Origin: Simmondsia chinensis
Lineage: Eukaryota; Streptophyta; Magnoliopsida; Caryophyllales; Simmondsiaceae
Direction: 5' to 3'
Assembly: GCA_018398585.1 (NCBI GenBank)
Contig: JAGTTD010000008.1
Coordinates: 12,350,501 to 12,414,500 of the forward strand
DNA: 64,000 nucleotides
This document shows, piece by piece, positions 21,086 through 32,701 of the stretch; within the stretch, counting starts at the first letter, position 1, and every line of letters starts with the position of its first letter. The notes below the pieces were generated by a model. It was not told the DNA's origin. It saw only the letters and a list, made by a program, of their open reading frames with translations, and did not search any database. The position numbers were made by a program, and so were the translations under genes.

Positions 21086-23590
21086 TAAACGTCTTACTCA
21101 AGCAATCTAATCTAATGATAACCCTGTCTCAAATCCAACGTAGAGAAGACACATGCTCCATACAATTCATCGAGTAAATCATCAATGACTGGAATTGGAA
21201 ACTTATCTTTGATTGTCAAAGAGTTGAGTTGCCTATAACTGATGCACGTCCTGGCAGATCCATCTTGCTTCTTTACTAATATGATTGGCGAGGCAAAAGG
21301 GCTGTGGCTTGGTCTGATGAAGCAAGTCTTGAGCAATTCCTCTACTTGTCTCTCAATTTCTAATTTCTGGACATGTGGACACTTATATGGTCCCAATTTG
21401 AATGGTGCTGCACCAAATTTCAGAGGAATGGCATGGTCAAGGCACCTCTGTGGAGGAAGAGACATAGGCTGCTCAAAAATGTCCTCAAATTCTTCTATCA
21501 AGGCTTTGACTTCAGGCTGTTGCACCCAGTTGGAGCAATTGCAGACAGATTACCAATCCACTTGTAAGCACTCTTCTTAAAACCCCCTTGTAAGCTCTTG
21601 CCTTTTATCAGTTGCAATTGAGCTTGATCTTCAGTGCCTTGCAAAGTAAACTTTATTCCTTGAATCTCAAATTAAATAGTTAGCTTAGCAAAATAAAAAA
21701 CCATAGGGCCGAATGATCTCATCCAGTCCACACTAAGCATCATATCCCATCCTCCCAAGGGAACGATCCTAAAGTGATAGGTGAATTGATGCTCTTGCAT
21801 AGACCATTGGAAGTCTTGGCATTTGTTTTGTGTACTGATTGAGTTCCCATCTGCTATGGTTACAGCCAAGGGATGGGTTTTAATCACTTCTTGCCCAACC
21901 TTCTTCACAACCTTTGGATCAACGAAACTATGGGTACTCCCACTATCTATTAAGATAGTGATGTGCCCTTTTCCTGCCTTCCCTTTGATCCTTATCTTCT
22001 TGTGAGCTCTATTACCTGTAAGTGCCTTCATAGAAATCTAAATTTCAACCTTAGCCAATTCATCCGGGGAGTCATGATCATCCTCCTCAAGCTCACAATC
22101 ATCACTGTCTGAATTTAATGCAGCATTAACTCCACGAGCAGACATCAAAAACTTGGAGCTGCACTTATGTCCTGGCTGATAAGGCAGATTGCGCTTGTAA
22201 CAAAGCCTTTGAGGCCTCTTCTCAATAGATCTACTAGACTTGGACCCAATTACATCTCCATGATGAGGTTTTGAACTAGTTGCCTTGAACTTTGCCATTG
22301 TCACTTGAAGAACTAATAGTGGCCCCAATCAATTTGGCTTTTGCATAAGCCTTTGTTAAGGTCTTAGGACCAATAGCTTTCACCATGTTCTTAATCTGTG
22401 GCTTCAATCCACTAATAAAGCTTTAGACATAGTAAGATTAAGAAGCTTCGGAATAGGCGGCTATCATACTTGCTCTTAAGTTCTCAAATCTTGTCATATA
22501 TTCTCTCACAGTTGTTGTTTGAAAGACCTTATTGAAATTATCCACTACATCACTAGTGTCCTCATCACCATATCTTTCACACAACTCCTCCACAAATTCA
22601 GCCTAAGAAAGATTCGGATTGCTCTCTAACAAACTGTAAAACCATACCTCATGATCACCATGAAGTTATACTGCTGCCAACTCCACCTTAACAAATTCTT
22701 TGGAAGTATCAGTCACATCTCCTCAACCATGACTGAGGTTGCTTGACCTCCACGGGATCAATCTGCACCCTTGGCTGTCCGAATGCATTGCTTCTGTTCT
22801 CAGAAGATGCATCATTAGTACCATATCTTTGCTGCAGAAAGTGATCAGGAGGCCTATCCCAATGCACAACATTATCGGGTGAAGTTCTGGTATGAACAAC
22901 AGAGTCTAGGTGCCTCACATTCGGATTGGAGTTCATGCCAGATGTACGAGATTACACTTGTTCAACAGGTTGATCTTGTGATCTGACAGTTGCTTCAACT
23001 CCTTGTGGCCTTATCTCCACAGATTGTTGAAGATCATAAGGTCTAACGTTCATATGATTCATTGAAGGAGCATCGCTTGGTCTGTTAAAGATAGCTACAT
23101 TTGTGTTCGGCACTTGTGATTGCATCACTTCAACCGAAGGTGAAATTGACTAGCAGGTCGAAGAGCTCCAAAAACAAAAGTTTCACCATGCTTGTTTACT
23201 TGATTTTGCAGATCAGAAAGCTTGCACTCAAACCCTTGGAGTTTCTGCTCAATCAAGTCACCATACTTCTTTATATTCGCTGCTTGATCTTACTTCAAGC
23301 TATCAATTCCTTGTTGTTGCAAAACCTGAAATCGATTGAACATATCATCCAATTGTGACTTTAATTGATAATTTGTCGTAAATTGAAATTCTCTTGTTGC
23401 ATTTGCACTTGCAGCAGCATCTTAGGAAACATGTGGATCAACAAAAGCAATGGATTGTCCAGCTATGGATTGTCCAGCTCCTGCTCCCCCTTCTCCCGAT
23501 CAGGTAGTGACACCTCCAGTCATGTTAGACTTGTTCTTTTTAGATTTTGGTAGCTCAAATCTAACAACTGACAGCATAAAATGGTTGTGA
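21086..23590 (-). pseudogene. Element G gag, protease and RT N-terminal half
   Basis: The upstream half of G's polyprotein, right to left: fragmentary coiled-coil gag (about 23540-22960), capsid (around 22936-22410, many stops; E-E-L-C-E-R-Y-G-D-E-D and Y-M-T-R-F-E-N-L-R visible), a zinc knuckle with its second Cys replaced (C-Y-K-R, near 22185-22200), protease 22031-21672 with the normal triad D-S-G-S-T-H-S-F, and RT N-terminus 21525-21112 ([22 protein letters not shown]). Element I cuts the RT just after Q-G-Y-H and the rest is at 15975 and below. Confidence 0.87.
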
Positions 23591-23597
23591 TACAAAA

Positions 23598-23972
23598 TGT
23601 TAAGCTTCAATTTGTGAGGTTAAAGCTAACTCGTACAGAGAGATGGAGTTTGGGTGAGAAGAAAAGTGAGGTTAGATGAGAGTTAGAGAAGAGGTGAGAA
23701 GAGAGAGAAAAATATCTCAAGACTGAAGTAATTTCTTATTGAATGCTCAAGACTTACAAGAATTGATCCTCTTATAGGAGAATCTTGATACATTGACCCA
23801 AAAATATCTAAATCTAAGCTTAAACCGCCAAAACTATCAAATTCCCAGCTACAACCGACTTTGGCGCCAAAAGCTACATAACTAACATTTGAACAAGGCA
23901 ACAACTAACGCCTTACAAGACTCCAAAACTCATTTCATGGATTACGAGACTCAAAATAGAAAAATCATAACA
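23598..23972 (-). repeat. Element G 5' LTR
   Basis: 375 bp, TGTTAAGCTT to CATAACA, followed by TSD CTCAT. Its U5 end can pair GTTAGCTT with AAGC-T-TAAC (minus strand), a hairpin with one bulge. Confidence 0.92.
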
Positions 23973-23977
23973 CTCAT

Positions 23978-24115
23978 GTTTCTAATCATTAACTCAATTG
24001 GGATGGCCCCTTCAGATATCATGGTGGCCCCTAGAAAGCCACAGATTGCCATATTTGAAGTTATCATGTGATCTCAAGATTTACCATAAACCCAAACATA
24101 TATGAAGACATGGCT
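23978..24115 (-). pseudogene. Element T2: protease fragment between G and J
   Basis: Minus-strand DNA aligning to T at about 39855-40000 (GGTAAATCTTGAGATCAC against GGTAAATCTCGAGATGAC; S-S-Y-M-F matching P-S-Y-M-F). Bounded by G's TSD on one side and J's TSD on the other. Confidence 0.8.
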
Positions 24116-24120
24116 GCGCC

Positions 24121-24766
24121 TGTCACGGGCTCAGTCCAGGTCCCTATCGGGTCCGCACTAGGCCGTGCTAGAGGCTCGTCATGGTCCGTCCAGGGGAATG
24201 TCCAGGCCTGGCCCAGCTCGCTTGTCCAGGACTGCTTCAGTTCGCTGCCAGGGATGTCATGACATTGTCTTGGGGCCGACCCAGGACGCGCGCCAGTATA
24301 GTCAGATATTCTCAAGGCCCGTTATCTTTTCTTGTTTTTTGGCCCATACTTAGTTGTATTAAAGCCCAATAACAATAAATATAAATTGGGTATTAATTCA
24401 GTTAATTAGTCACATGGGAATATAAAATAATCTACAACACTCTAGAAACGGTTGAAGCCAACACGCTCCACCCCTTTCCGCCTTTAGCTTGGACGGTGAT
24501 TTCCCGCCAATTATTTGAATTGTAGTTAGTTCTTCTCCCTCTCATTTTTTTAAATTGATGTAAGTAGCATAAATAGGGAAACTTATACTTGTATTGATCA
24601 TCCAAACAAATATCAATGAAATACTTCTCTTTCTCATCTTAATTTTGTCTCTACTTCTCATCTAACTTTCACCTTCTCTTTCTCATCTTAACTCTAAAAC
24701 TTCTAAACCCTAAGTTCATTGATCAATCCGGTCTTGAACTTAAGTCACGGACCTAGGCTCATGACA
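24121..24766 (+). repeat. Element J 5' LTR
   Basis: 646 bp. GC-rich start, AT-rich middle, TATA-like CATAAATAG at 24568-24576, then CT-rich TTCTCATCT repeats and a GTCACG/CATGAC end. Confidence 0.95.
24568..24576 (+). promoter_or_regulatory. TATA-like box in element J 5' LTR
   Basis: CATAAATAG in a CATAAATAGGG context, the same position relative to the CT-rich region as TATAAATAG in B, E and I. Confidence 0.5.
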
Positions 24767-24769
24767 AGA

Positions 24770-24782
24770 TGGTATAAGAGCC
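24770..24782 (+). other. Element J primer-binding site (tRNA-iMet, one change)
   Basis: TGGTATAAGAGCC, one base off the initiator-Met complement TGGTATCAGAGCC, three bases after the LTR. Confidence 0.85.
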
Positions 24783-24834
24783 ATCTTACGATCACCAAAC
24801 TGGCCATTACTAGAAGCACTCGATCCGCTGCCGC

Positions 24835-25976
24835 AATGTCTTCATCAGAGGAAACCACTGATTCACAAGTTCAACGACGATTTGAATCTGTTGAACGACA
24901 ATTGGAGAGATTGGAGAGAATTTCTGAAAATCAAGTTTAGATAAGCAACGAACTAAAAACTTCCATTGATTCTCAAGCTCAGATTGCCGAGAATCTTAGG
25001 CTGACCATGGGGACTTTAAACGCTACAATGCAGAGGTTCACAATTAGCTAAGAGAAACGACCTGAGGTGGCATGCCGACTGCTCCCACTCAAGGAACCGC
25101 AAGAGGCTCTGGCAATTATGTTCCAATTGGAGGAAGTGGCTTGATTCCTCCTCTACCTCCACCTTCGGAGGTCAGAAATGAACGTGTTCCTTCACATGTG
25201 GGTGATGAGGCTGACCACAGTGGCAACAATGGAAGCAACCGTACCTGGAACTCGCATCATACTGCCAAATTAGATCCTCCTCACTTTGATGGATCAGATC
25301 CTAGGGGTTGGATCAGGAGATTGCTCAAGTATTTTGGTTGGTACCACGTGCCAGCTGAAGAATGGGTAGAGTTTGCCTCCAATCACTTGCCCGATCAAGG
25401 AGAGGCTTGGTACCAAGCCTTGGAGCTCAAAAATCCCATGATCACATGGCAGTTCTTTGTGGATGAGCTTTGCAAGAGATTTGGGGATCGGTCCCTTCAG
25501 GACATAGTGGAGGAATTCAGCAAAATTATCCAAAACAATACTGTGGAGGACTATATCATGCGTTTTGAAGAACTCAAGAGTTGGATGCTGATTTATCACC
25601 CAGCCTTGACCGAAGATTACTTCGTTTCTGGCTTCATAAGAGGCCTCAAGCCTGTACTCAGAGCCTCAGTCAAAGCAGCACGACCACAGGACCTAAGTTG
25701 GCATTTGAACAAGCCAAACTTCAAGATTTGGCTATCGCTGAGATCCCTGGCTTCAGAGGGACCGAATCGGGTGTCGCTAGGCCTGGATCCCATGTCAAGC
25801 CCCAGTCCAATGTGCGCCCAGGGTCGCATGTGTCTTTCTCAGGCCCAGGGTTTGTGTCAAGGTTCCAGGGGGCACGGTCTGGCCCAGCGTCCTCCTCAGG
25901 CTCCAGCGCCCCAAGGCGCTAACCCGGTCAGTGTTATAAGTGTCAGGAGCGTTATTTTCCTGGACACGTATGTAAG
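24835..25976 (+). pseudogene. Element J gag
   Basis: Likely start M-S-S-S-E-E-T at 24835, with a coiled-coil N-terminus (R-R-F-E-S-V-E-R-Q-L-E-R-L). A TAG at about 24937 and a further stop and frame change before 25072 interrupt it. Capsid region 25072-25700 (F-D-G-S-D-P-R-G-W-I, W-Y-Q-A-L-E, Y-I-M-R-F-E-E-L-K). A frameshift near 25700 moves the rest into another frame, where the zinc knuckle [14 protein letters not shown] appears at about 25930-25974, leading directly into the pol frame that opens at 25977. Confidence 0.88.
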
Positions 25977-28900
25977 TTGAAGCAGCTCCAAAGTATGGAG
26001 GGACAAGAGGAAATGGAAGAAGAGCAAGAGGAGGAAATACAGGAAGAAGAAGAGGCTCAGGAGGAAGAAACCGGTGTGATGGAGATCTCCCTCAACGCTC
26101 TCTCTGGATGCATTACTCATAACACAATGCATTTGAGGGGTTCTATCATGAAGAGGGCCATTACCGTCCTTATTGATAGTGGAAGCACCAATAGCTTCCT
26201 TAACGCTACTGTAATCCGTGAACTCAGGCTGGAAACAGTGCCCACAGTTGTTATGACCGTCACCGTTGCCAATGGGGAGAGCCTCATGAGTCATCAAAAA
26301 TGCATAGGTGTCAAATGGAGGGTCCAAAGCACCACCTTCATCGATGACCTACGAGTACTTGAGCTACGTGGGAGTGACATGGTTTTGGGAGTTGATTGGT
26401 TACAACACTATGGCCCCATAACCATTGACTTCACAAACCTCCACTTCTCTTGCTATAAGGAGGGAAAAGCAATCCAGTTACAAGGCATGGCTGAACAAGC
26501 CACCTTACACTCCATTTTCGAGCGTGGCATCACAAGATTCTTGAAGAAGCAGGCCAGCTGTGTGCTAGGCCACCTCTTTATGGCTACGAGAACTGAATCA
26601 CATGAAGATGAGCTGCATCCTAATTTGGCACGCCTGCTGAATCAGTATGGGGATGTGTTTGACATTCCAAAGGGGTTGCCTCCAGCTCGTACTCATGATC
26701 ATGGCATTCCCACCCTACCGGACGCCAAACCGGTTAGCATCAGGGCCTACCAGTATCCTCATCACCACAAAGACGAGATAGAGAAACAGGTGAAGGAAAT
26801 GCTCATAACCTCTATCATTCAGGCTAGCAGAAGAAGCCTGTTTGCTTCCCCCATCCTCTTAGTTAAAAAGAAGGATGGTACCTACCGCTTTTGTGCTGAT
26901 TACCGCCAGCTCAACCAGATCACAGTCAAGGACAAGTTCCCCATCCCAGTCATTGATGACCTCTTGGATGAGCTCCAAGGCGCAGCCGTTTTCTCAAAGA
27001 TAGATCTCCGAGCTGGCTATCATCAGATTCGAGTTAGAGATGAGGATTGCCACAAAACCGCCTTTCATTCACACCAGGGGCATTATGAGTTACGTGTCAT
27101 GCCCTTTGGACTCAACAATGCCCCAGCCACATTCCAAGCCTTAATGAATGAGGTTTTTGCCCCATTCTTAAGGAAGTTCGTCTTAGTGTTCTTTGATGAC
27201 ATTCTACTATATAGCCTTGGGGTGGGCGTGCACTTACAACACTTGACATTGGTCCTGGACCTACTCCGTGCCCATAAGCTGCACGCCAAACGCAGCAAAT
27301 GCACGTTCGGATAGGACCATGTGGAGTACTTGGGACATATTATTTCACAAGAAGGCGTAGCTACGGACACAGCCAAGATTGAGTCCGTGAGGGATTGGCC
27401 AGTGCCTACCAGTGTTAAAGGCCTCTGTGGGTTCCTTGGAGTCACTGGGTACTACCGTAAGTTCATCAAGGGGTATGGAACATTGAGCAAGCCCCTAACA
27501 AGCCTCCTCAAGAAAGGGGCCTTCACATGGAGCAATGCCGCCAAAAATGCCTTTGAGACATTAAAGTCCGCCATGATGACAACACCCGTGCTAGCCCTGC
27601 CTGACTTCAGTGAACCTTTTATCCTGGAGACGGACGCGTGTGATGTGGGAATTGGAGCTGTCTTGACTCCAAAGGGTAGGCCCTTGGCTTATCTCAGCCC
27701 ACGCCACTTGGGCCTATCCGTGTACGAGAAGGAGCACATGGCCGTGATCATGGCCGTCCAAAAATGGAGGCATTATCTCTTGGACAACCATTTCATCATC
27801 AAGACGCATCATTCTAGCGTACGCCATCTCTTGGACCAATGCATTAGCACAAGGCTTCAACAAAAAGGGGTCTCCAAGCTCATGGGCCTCAGCTACGGCA
27901 TCCAGTATCGCAAGGGGGCCGAGAACCGTGCCGCAGATGCCTTGTCAAGGCGCAGTGAAGGTCCGGACTAGGGGACGTTAGCCCAGCTGACCATTGTCAC
28001 CCCACTTTGGGTAAGAGAGGTTAGCGACAGCTATGAAGGGAATGCCCAGGCCTCCCAACTCCTTGCACTGCTAGTCCTTGATCCTAAAGGGCAACCTCCA
28101 TTTTCTTTTGAGTAAGGAATCATCCGTTATAAGGGGCGCATTTATGTGGGTGAAGGCGCAGCCGTGAGAGACAAAGTCTTACACACCCTCCATGATTCTC
28201 TAGTGGGAGGACATTCAGGGGTGACAGGCACGTTGATGAGAATCAAGAGCATGTTCTACTGGCCCAAGCTCAAAGTCAGTGTCCATGAATGGGTGCGCAG
28301 CTGTGACATCTGCCAGTGCACAAAAGGGGAACATGTGCCATACCCAGGCCTACTTCAGCCTCTGCCAGTTCCAAACCAGGCCTGGGCCAGCATCAGCTTG
28401 GATTTCATTGAGGGCCTTCCTAGGTCTCAAGGGAAGGACGTGATCTTGGTTGTGGTGGACCGATTCACCAAGTATGCCCACTTTCTGACTTTAGCCCATC
28501 CATATACTGCAGCAAGAGTGGCCCAACTCTTCTTGGACCACATTTACCGTTTACATGGACTGCCTAAGGACATAGTCTCGGATAGGGACTCATCATTCTT
28601 GAGTCTGTTCTGGAAGGAACTTATGCGCCTTGCCAGAGTAGATCTTCACATGAGCAGCTCTTATCACCCACAATCAAATTGGAAAACGGAGAGGGTTAAC
28701 CAATGCCTTGAAAATTACTTACGTGCTATGGTCCTCCTCAAGCCCAAATTATGGGCCCAATGGATGCCTCTTGCGGAATTTTGGTACAATACCAATTATC
28801 ACTCATCCTTAAAAACTTCACCGTTCAAGGCCTTATATGGGTATGAACCACGTCTCTTGGCTTGGGATGTGCCCTGCCATTCAACTTCTCCTAATGTAGA

Positions 28901-29426
28901 GGACTTCATCACAGAACGAGGCGTCATGATCAACGTCCTCAAAGAAAATTTGAAGGCAGCTCAGCACCATTACAAACAGATGGCAGACTTAAAAAGGATG
29001 GAACGCACGTTTGAGGTAGGTGATTTGGTCTACCTCAAGCTTCAGCCATACCGTCAAACTTCCTTGGCCTTAAGGAGGAACCTAAAGCTGGCAGCTCGCC
29101 ACTATGGGCCATACCCAGTCATAGCCAAGATCGGATCAGTTGCTTACAAGTTGGGCCTTCCAGAAGGGGCCCAAATTCGTCCGATCTTTCATGTGTCCAG
29201 ACTCAAGAAGAAGATTGGGCAACGGGCTCAAATTAGTAATGAACTCCCACAATGTGACTCAAACGGGGACCCGAAAGTCATGCCTCAAGAGGTGCTCAAG
29301 CATCAAATCGTGACAAGGGACAAGAAGAAGATCGCACAAGTGGTGATCAAGTGGAAAAACGTAGCAAAAGAGACATGGGAAGACTGGGCTTTCATACGCC
29401 AGCAGTTTCTCCACTTCAATCCTTGA
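25977..29426 (+). pseudogene. Element J pol: protease, RT, RNase H, integrase, chromodomain-like tail
   Basis: A single frame with three in-frame stops (TAG 27312-27314, TAG ending 27971, TAA near 28113) and no frameshift. Protease [10 protein letters not shown] near 26170; RT with [11 protein letters not shown] and [10 protein letters not shown] near 27190; RNase H with E-T-D-A-C and Y-E-K-E-H, but the third carboxylate is His (K-T-H-H-S-S). Integrase HHCC (H-D-S...G-G-H-S-G, C-D-I-C), core D-F-I-E-G, V-S-D-R-D and T-E-R-V-N, then V-G-D-L-V-Y-L-K-L-Q-P-Y and a tail with V-I-K-W-K-N-V...E-T-W-E-D, chromodomain-like. The stop TGA lies inside CTTGAGGACAAG (29422-29433). Stops apart, it is the most continuous pol here. 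Confidence 0.93.
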
Positions 29427-29455
29427 GGACAAGGATCGTTTTATGGGGGCGGCAC

Positions 29456-30089
29456 TGTCACGGGCTCAGTCTAGGTCCCTGTCGGGTCCGCACTAGGCCG
29501 CGCCAGAGGCTTGTCAAGGTCCGTCCAGGCCCGGCCTAGCTCCCTTGTCCAGGACCGCTCCAGTTCACTGCCAGGGATGTCATGACATTGTCTTGGGCCC
29601 AACCCAGGACGCACGCCAGCATAGTCAGATATTCTTAACTCCCGTTATCTTTTCTTGTTTTTTGGCCCATACTTAGTTGGATTAAAGCCCAATAAAAATA
29701 AATATGAATTCGGTATTAATTTAATTAATTAGTCACATGGGAATATAGAATAATCTAGAACGCTCTAGAAACGGTTGAAGCCAACATGCTCCACCCTTTT
29801 TCGCCTTGAGCTTGGACGGTTATTTCCCGCCAATTATTTGAATTGTAGTTAGTTCTTCTCCCTCTCCTTTTTTTGAATTGATGTAAGTAGCATAAATAGG
29901 GGAACTTATACTTGTATTGATCATCCAAACAAATATCAATGAAATACTTCTCTTTCTCATCTTAATTCTATCTCTACTTCTCATCTAACTTTCACCTTCT
30001 CTTTCTCATCTTAACTCTAAAACTTCTAAACCCTAAGTTCATTGATCAATCCGGTCTTAAACTTAAGTCACGGACCCAGGCTCGTGACA
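29456..30089 (+). repeat. Element J 3' LTR
   Basis: 634 bp, lacking a 12-bp segment present in the 5' copy. Preceded by a purine-rich tract (TTATGGGGGCGGCAC). The end has perfect 6-bp arms GTCACG/CGTGAC. Confidence 0.95.
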
Positions 30090-30094
30090 GCGTC

Positions 30095-31215
30095 ATTATC
30101 CACTTGGACCCTATTCACCATGATGCCATTAAATTTGGCTCTGTTGTATAACAGCATGATGTGTCTATATGCAGTATTAGGCCTATCAAAAATCATCTTC
30201 ACTATGTCAGGATGGTCATTAGTGGACTTGGATGTTGGGGTTTTAACCTTAAAAGACAAAGGATTAGAACTATCTTTAGTAGCTACTAATTTAGCCACAA
30301 GCTCCACTAGGGGATCTTCACTAGATGTTACTACATCCCCTTTAAGGCCGCACTGTGTGCTGCTTGCCGTGAATTCCATTGAAAGAAGCAAGGTAATTCA
30401 AACATTCACTTGTTTAGGGAGTGATCAAACTATATTTGGATTCCTTTTCTTGTCTTGTTTTTAGGACTGCCATCAATTAGCATGTCCTAATCCTAAGGTT
30501 GATATTTTGATTCAACCTATGAGGTATGAGACTCCTCCATTGGTTGGGGGAAGTCTTCTACGTGGAAGTCATTCTCTTTGTCAGGCCAAGTTGGATTAAC
30601 ACGTTCAAGAGGCTCCACTACGTTCTTGATATGGGGACTGTATTCCTCCTTGTCATTAGACAATCTTCGAGCTAGTAAATTATTGGCAAGCTGGTCCCAC
30701 GAAAATTCTTTACCATCAGAAGATAAGAAACTAGCCCTTCCCTCAAGCTTCTTAGTTAGATGTTTAACACTGGTGGCTAAAGGTCTGAATTCTGTTCTTA
30801 GATCCTCAAGATCCATGGACTTAGTGCACTTGTCCTTGCAGACTACGTTCTCTTCATCAGAGAGCTTGGCTAAACAAGTGTCAAGTAGAGCTCTTCATTG
30901 TGTCGCTTTCTTTTGAAACAGCCTCCCATTCTTAGTTCATGTAAGGTTAGAAGAACCAAAATCTTCTTGTTTGAGGTGGCTCCTTCTCCTAACATTACAA
31001 TAATGAACACCTAAAGTTGTTGTCTTGACTACAGGGGTCCCTAATAAGTGTCCACATCGATCATGATATTTGGATTCCTCTTCGGGTGCCCAGTCCTCAT
31101 GATTATTTGAGCTTTCGAAGTGAAACAACGAGGACGAAGTCTCCTTAAAAAGAGCCGCCTTTTTCCTTGAATAAAGGCCTAGCTTTTTCATTTGAAACAG
31201 TCCTCGTCGGTGGGG
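30095..31215 (-). pseudogene. Element T2: gag-like region
   Basis: Minus-strand frames at 31191-30937, 30816-30517 and 30391-30095 parallel element T at 37310-38260 and 39680-39850: K-K-L-G-L-Y-S-R-K-K, C-T-K-S-M-D-L-E-D, D-F-P-Q-P-M-E-E-S, G-D-V-V...E-D-P-L-V-E-L-V-A-K, P-L-S-F-K-V-K-T-P-T-S and R-V-Q-V-D just before J. The protease Asp precedes the J insertion. Similarity to T ends near 31215. No intact frame. Confidence 0.8.
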
Positions 31216-32701
31216 TCAAATTAGGACATTAGATTGGTGAGAACACTTCTCAATAAATATTTTTGCTTGTAAGCTCCTACTAAACATATTTAACACACCA
31301 CTCTTACCTCTGCTTCTAAGGTCATACAATTGAGCTCCTCAGGGAGGTTAATGTAGTACCCTATTCAAGTGTATACCACTACCTAGACATCCAAACAAGT
31401 CCACAATGTACTCCACGGCGGCGTAGCCGTACGCATTTTACTGCACTACAGTCCATCTCTTATAGGAATAACTTGTACTTTGAAAATGAGCATCCTCCTT
31501 ATGGAGTAGCGTTAACTTATTATACCACCAGACCAATAACGGAGGCCATTAGCATTAATTTACAGAAGCTCGCTCCCATTTTATGTTTTGAGACTTGTGA
31601 ACCTTTTTGACTAAGTTTTAGCAGACAAACAAAGTATGGAATCCCCCTAACCGTTCTCTGTGTGTACAACGATGGCCAAACGAATCTAACCGCTACTCCC
31701 GAGTATCAGGGCTGCACCAAGAATCAGTAAGTTGAGAATTATTCTCAATTAATATGTTTCCTGAAAATAATTAACTTATCATTTCAACAATGGCCTCTAA
31801 GACAATATTGCAATACTTTATTGGAGACTGATATACTCTCCCAGACAAGTATATACCATTATCCAGATATTGGTGCAAATTGACAAGACACTCCATGACA
31901 GGATTATCATATAACCCTTATTCGAATGCCATTCTAATCAATAATTTATGTATTTAAAAAGACAATTAAAATGCAAATTGAAAATGACGTCTTATCGCCG
32001 ACGAAAAACGCTTGATTTTAATTTCGGGTTGAAAATGCCATGTGTCGCTACGTTATTTGTCTATAGGCGCGCCTATTAATGGCTGATGCAGGTCTTGTGT
32101 AGGACGTCCATTCACGACACGCAGCACCCGTGGATCATTCCCTATCTTGCCAGTCCCTACTTAAAGTGTGCGACAATTTCCTTTCTCTTTTATATTAAAT
32201 AAATAAATATTTAAGATCTTAATCTCATTAGAGCGTACTAATTTAAATAACTAAACTCTAATTGTATTATATTTTCTTTATGATAATATATTTATCTTAA
32301 TCATTCAATAAATTTGAATAGCTAATCTCATTAGATTATTTAGAACCATACTCCCACTAATTTTTGTAACTTATTGATCAAAATCATAATAGATCAATCA
32401 AATTTTCTAATCTCATTAGATAATATACGAAGTAATTTAATAAGGAGTGAAAATCTAATTTTCATCATGAAATTCAAGTCATGATTCAACATTGACGAAT
32501 ACATTCCTTTTGATTGAGATTTTAAACTATTCAAAATAATCAATCAAACGTACAATGATTTATATGAACATATTCAACAACGATTAAATCTTTTTTAACG
32601 TGTTCTCATCATTAATTCTTATTCTAATATAGTTTCTCAACTATGCTTATTAATAGCCTCATGCATATCATGAATAATCAGAGATTGGCTCTGACACAAA
32701 T
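31216..32701 (-). other. Element K leader and PBS-like site, non-coding
   Basis: AT-rich sequence with no ORF I can support. Next to the K LTR the minus strand reads ATTTGTGTCAGAGCC (32687-32701), a degenerate initiator-Met-type primer site. Two diverged direct repeats are visible (about 31355-31420 and 31835-31905, sharing TATACCA-TA-C-AGA and ACAAG-C blocks). It could be K's 5' untranslated leader or an unrelated spacer. Confidence 0.5.

Larger units (their letters stand above)
13204..23972 (-). mobile_element. Element G: chromovirus-type LTR retrotransposon, split by I
   Basis: Minus-strand element with TSD CTCAT (13199-13203 and 23973-23977), inserted in T2. LTRs are 13204-13580 and 23598-23972. 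They differ at roughly 45 of 376 positions by eye (about 12%), so G is older than the elements nested in or near it. Its pol is interrupted at 15980/21081 by element I. The primer site next to the 5' LTR is degenerate (minus-strand TTGTATCACAACC, against TGGTATCAGAGC). Confidence 0.94.
24121..30089 (+). mobile_element. Element J: chromovirus-type LTR retrotransposon
   Basis: A plus-strand 5.97-kb element inserted in T2, TSD GCGCC (24116-24120) / GCGTC (30090-30094), one mismatch. LTRs of 646 and 634 bp start TGTCACGGGC and end in TGACA. They differ by a 12-bp indel and about 42 substitutions by eye (6-7%). Primer site TGGTATAAGAGCC and one long pol frame with only three nonsense codons. The LTR sequence is unlike A, B, D, E, F, G and I, but the downstream module order is the same. 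Confidence 0.95.

Noticed and set aside
24064..24372. Several overlapping ORFs on both strands
   Set aside because: All fall in the GC-rich start of J's LTR and recur, broken, in the other LTR.
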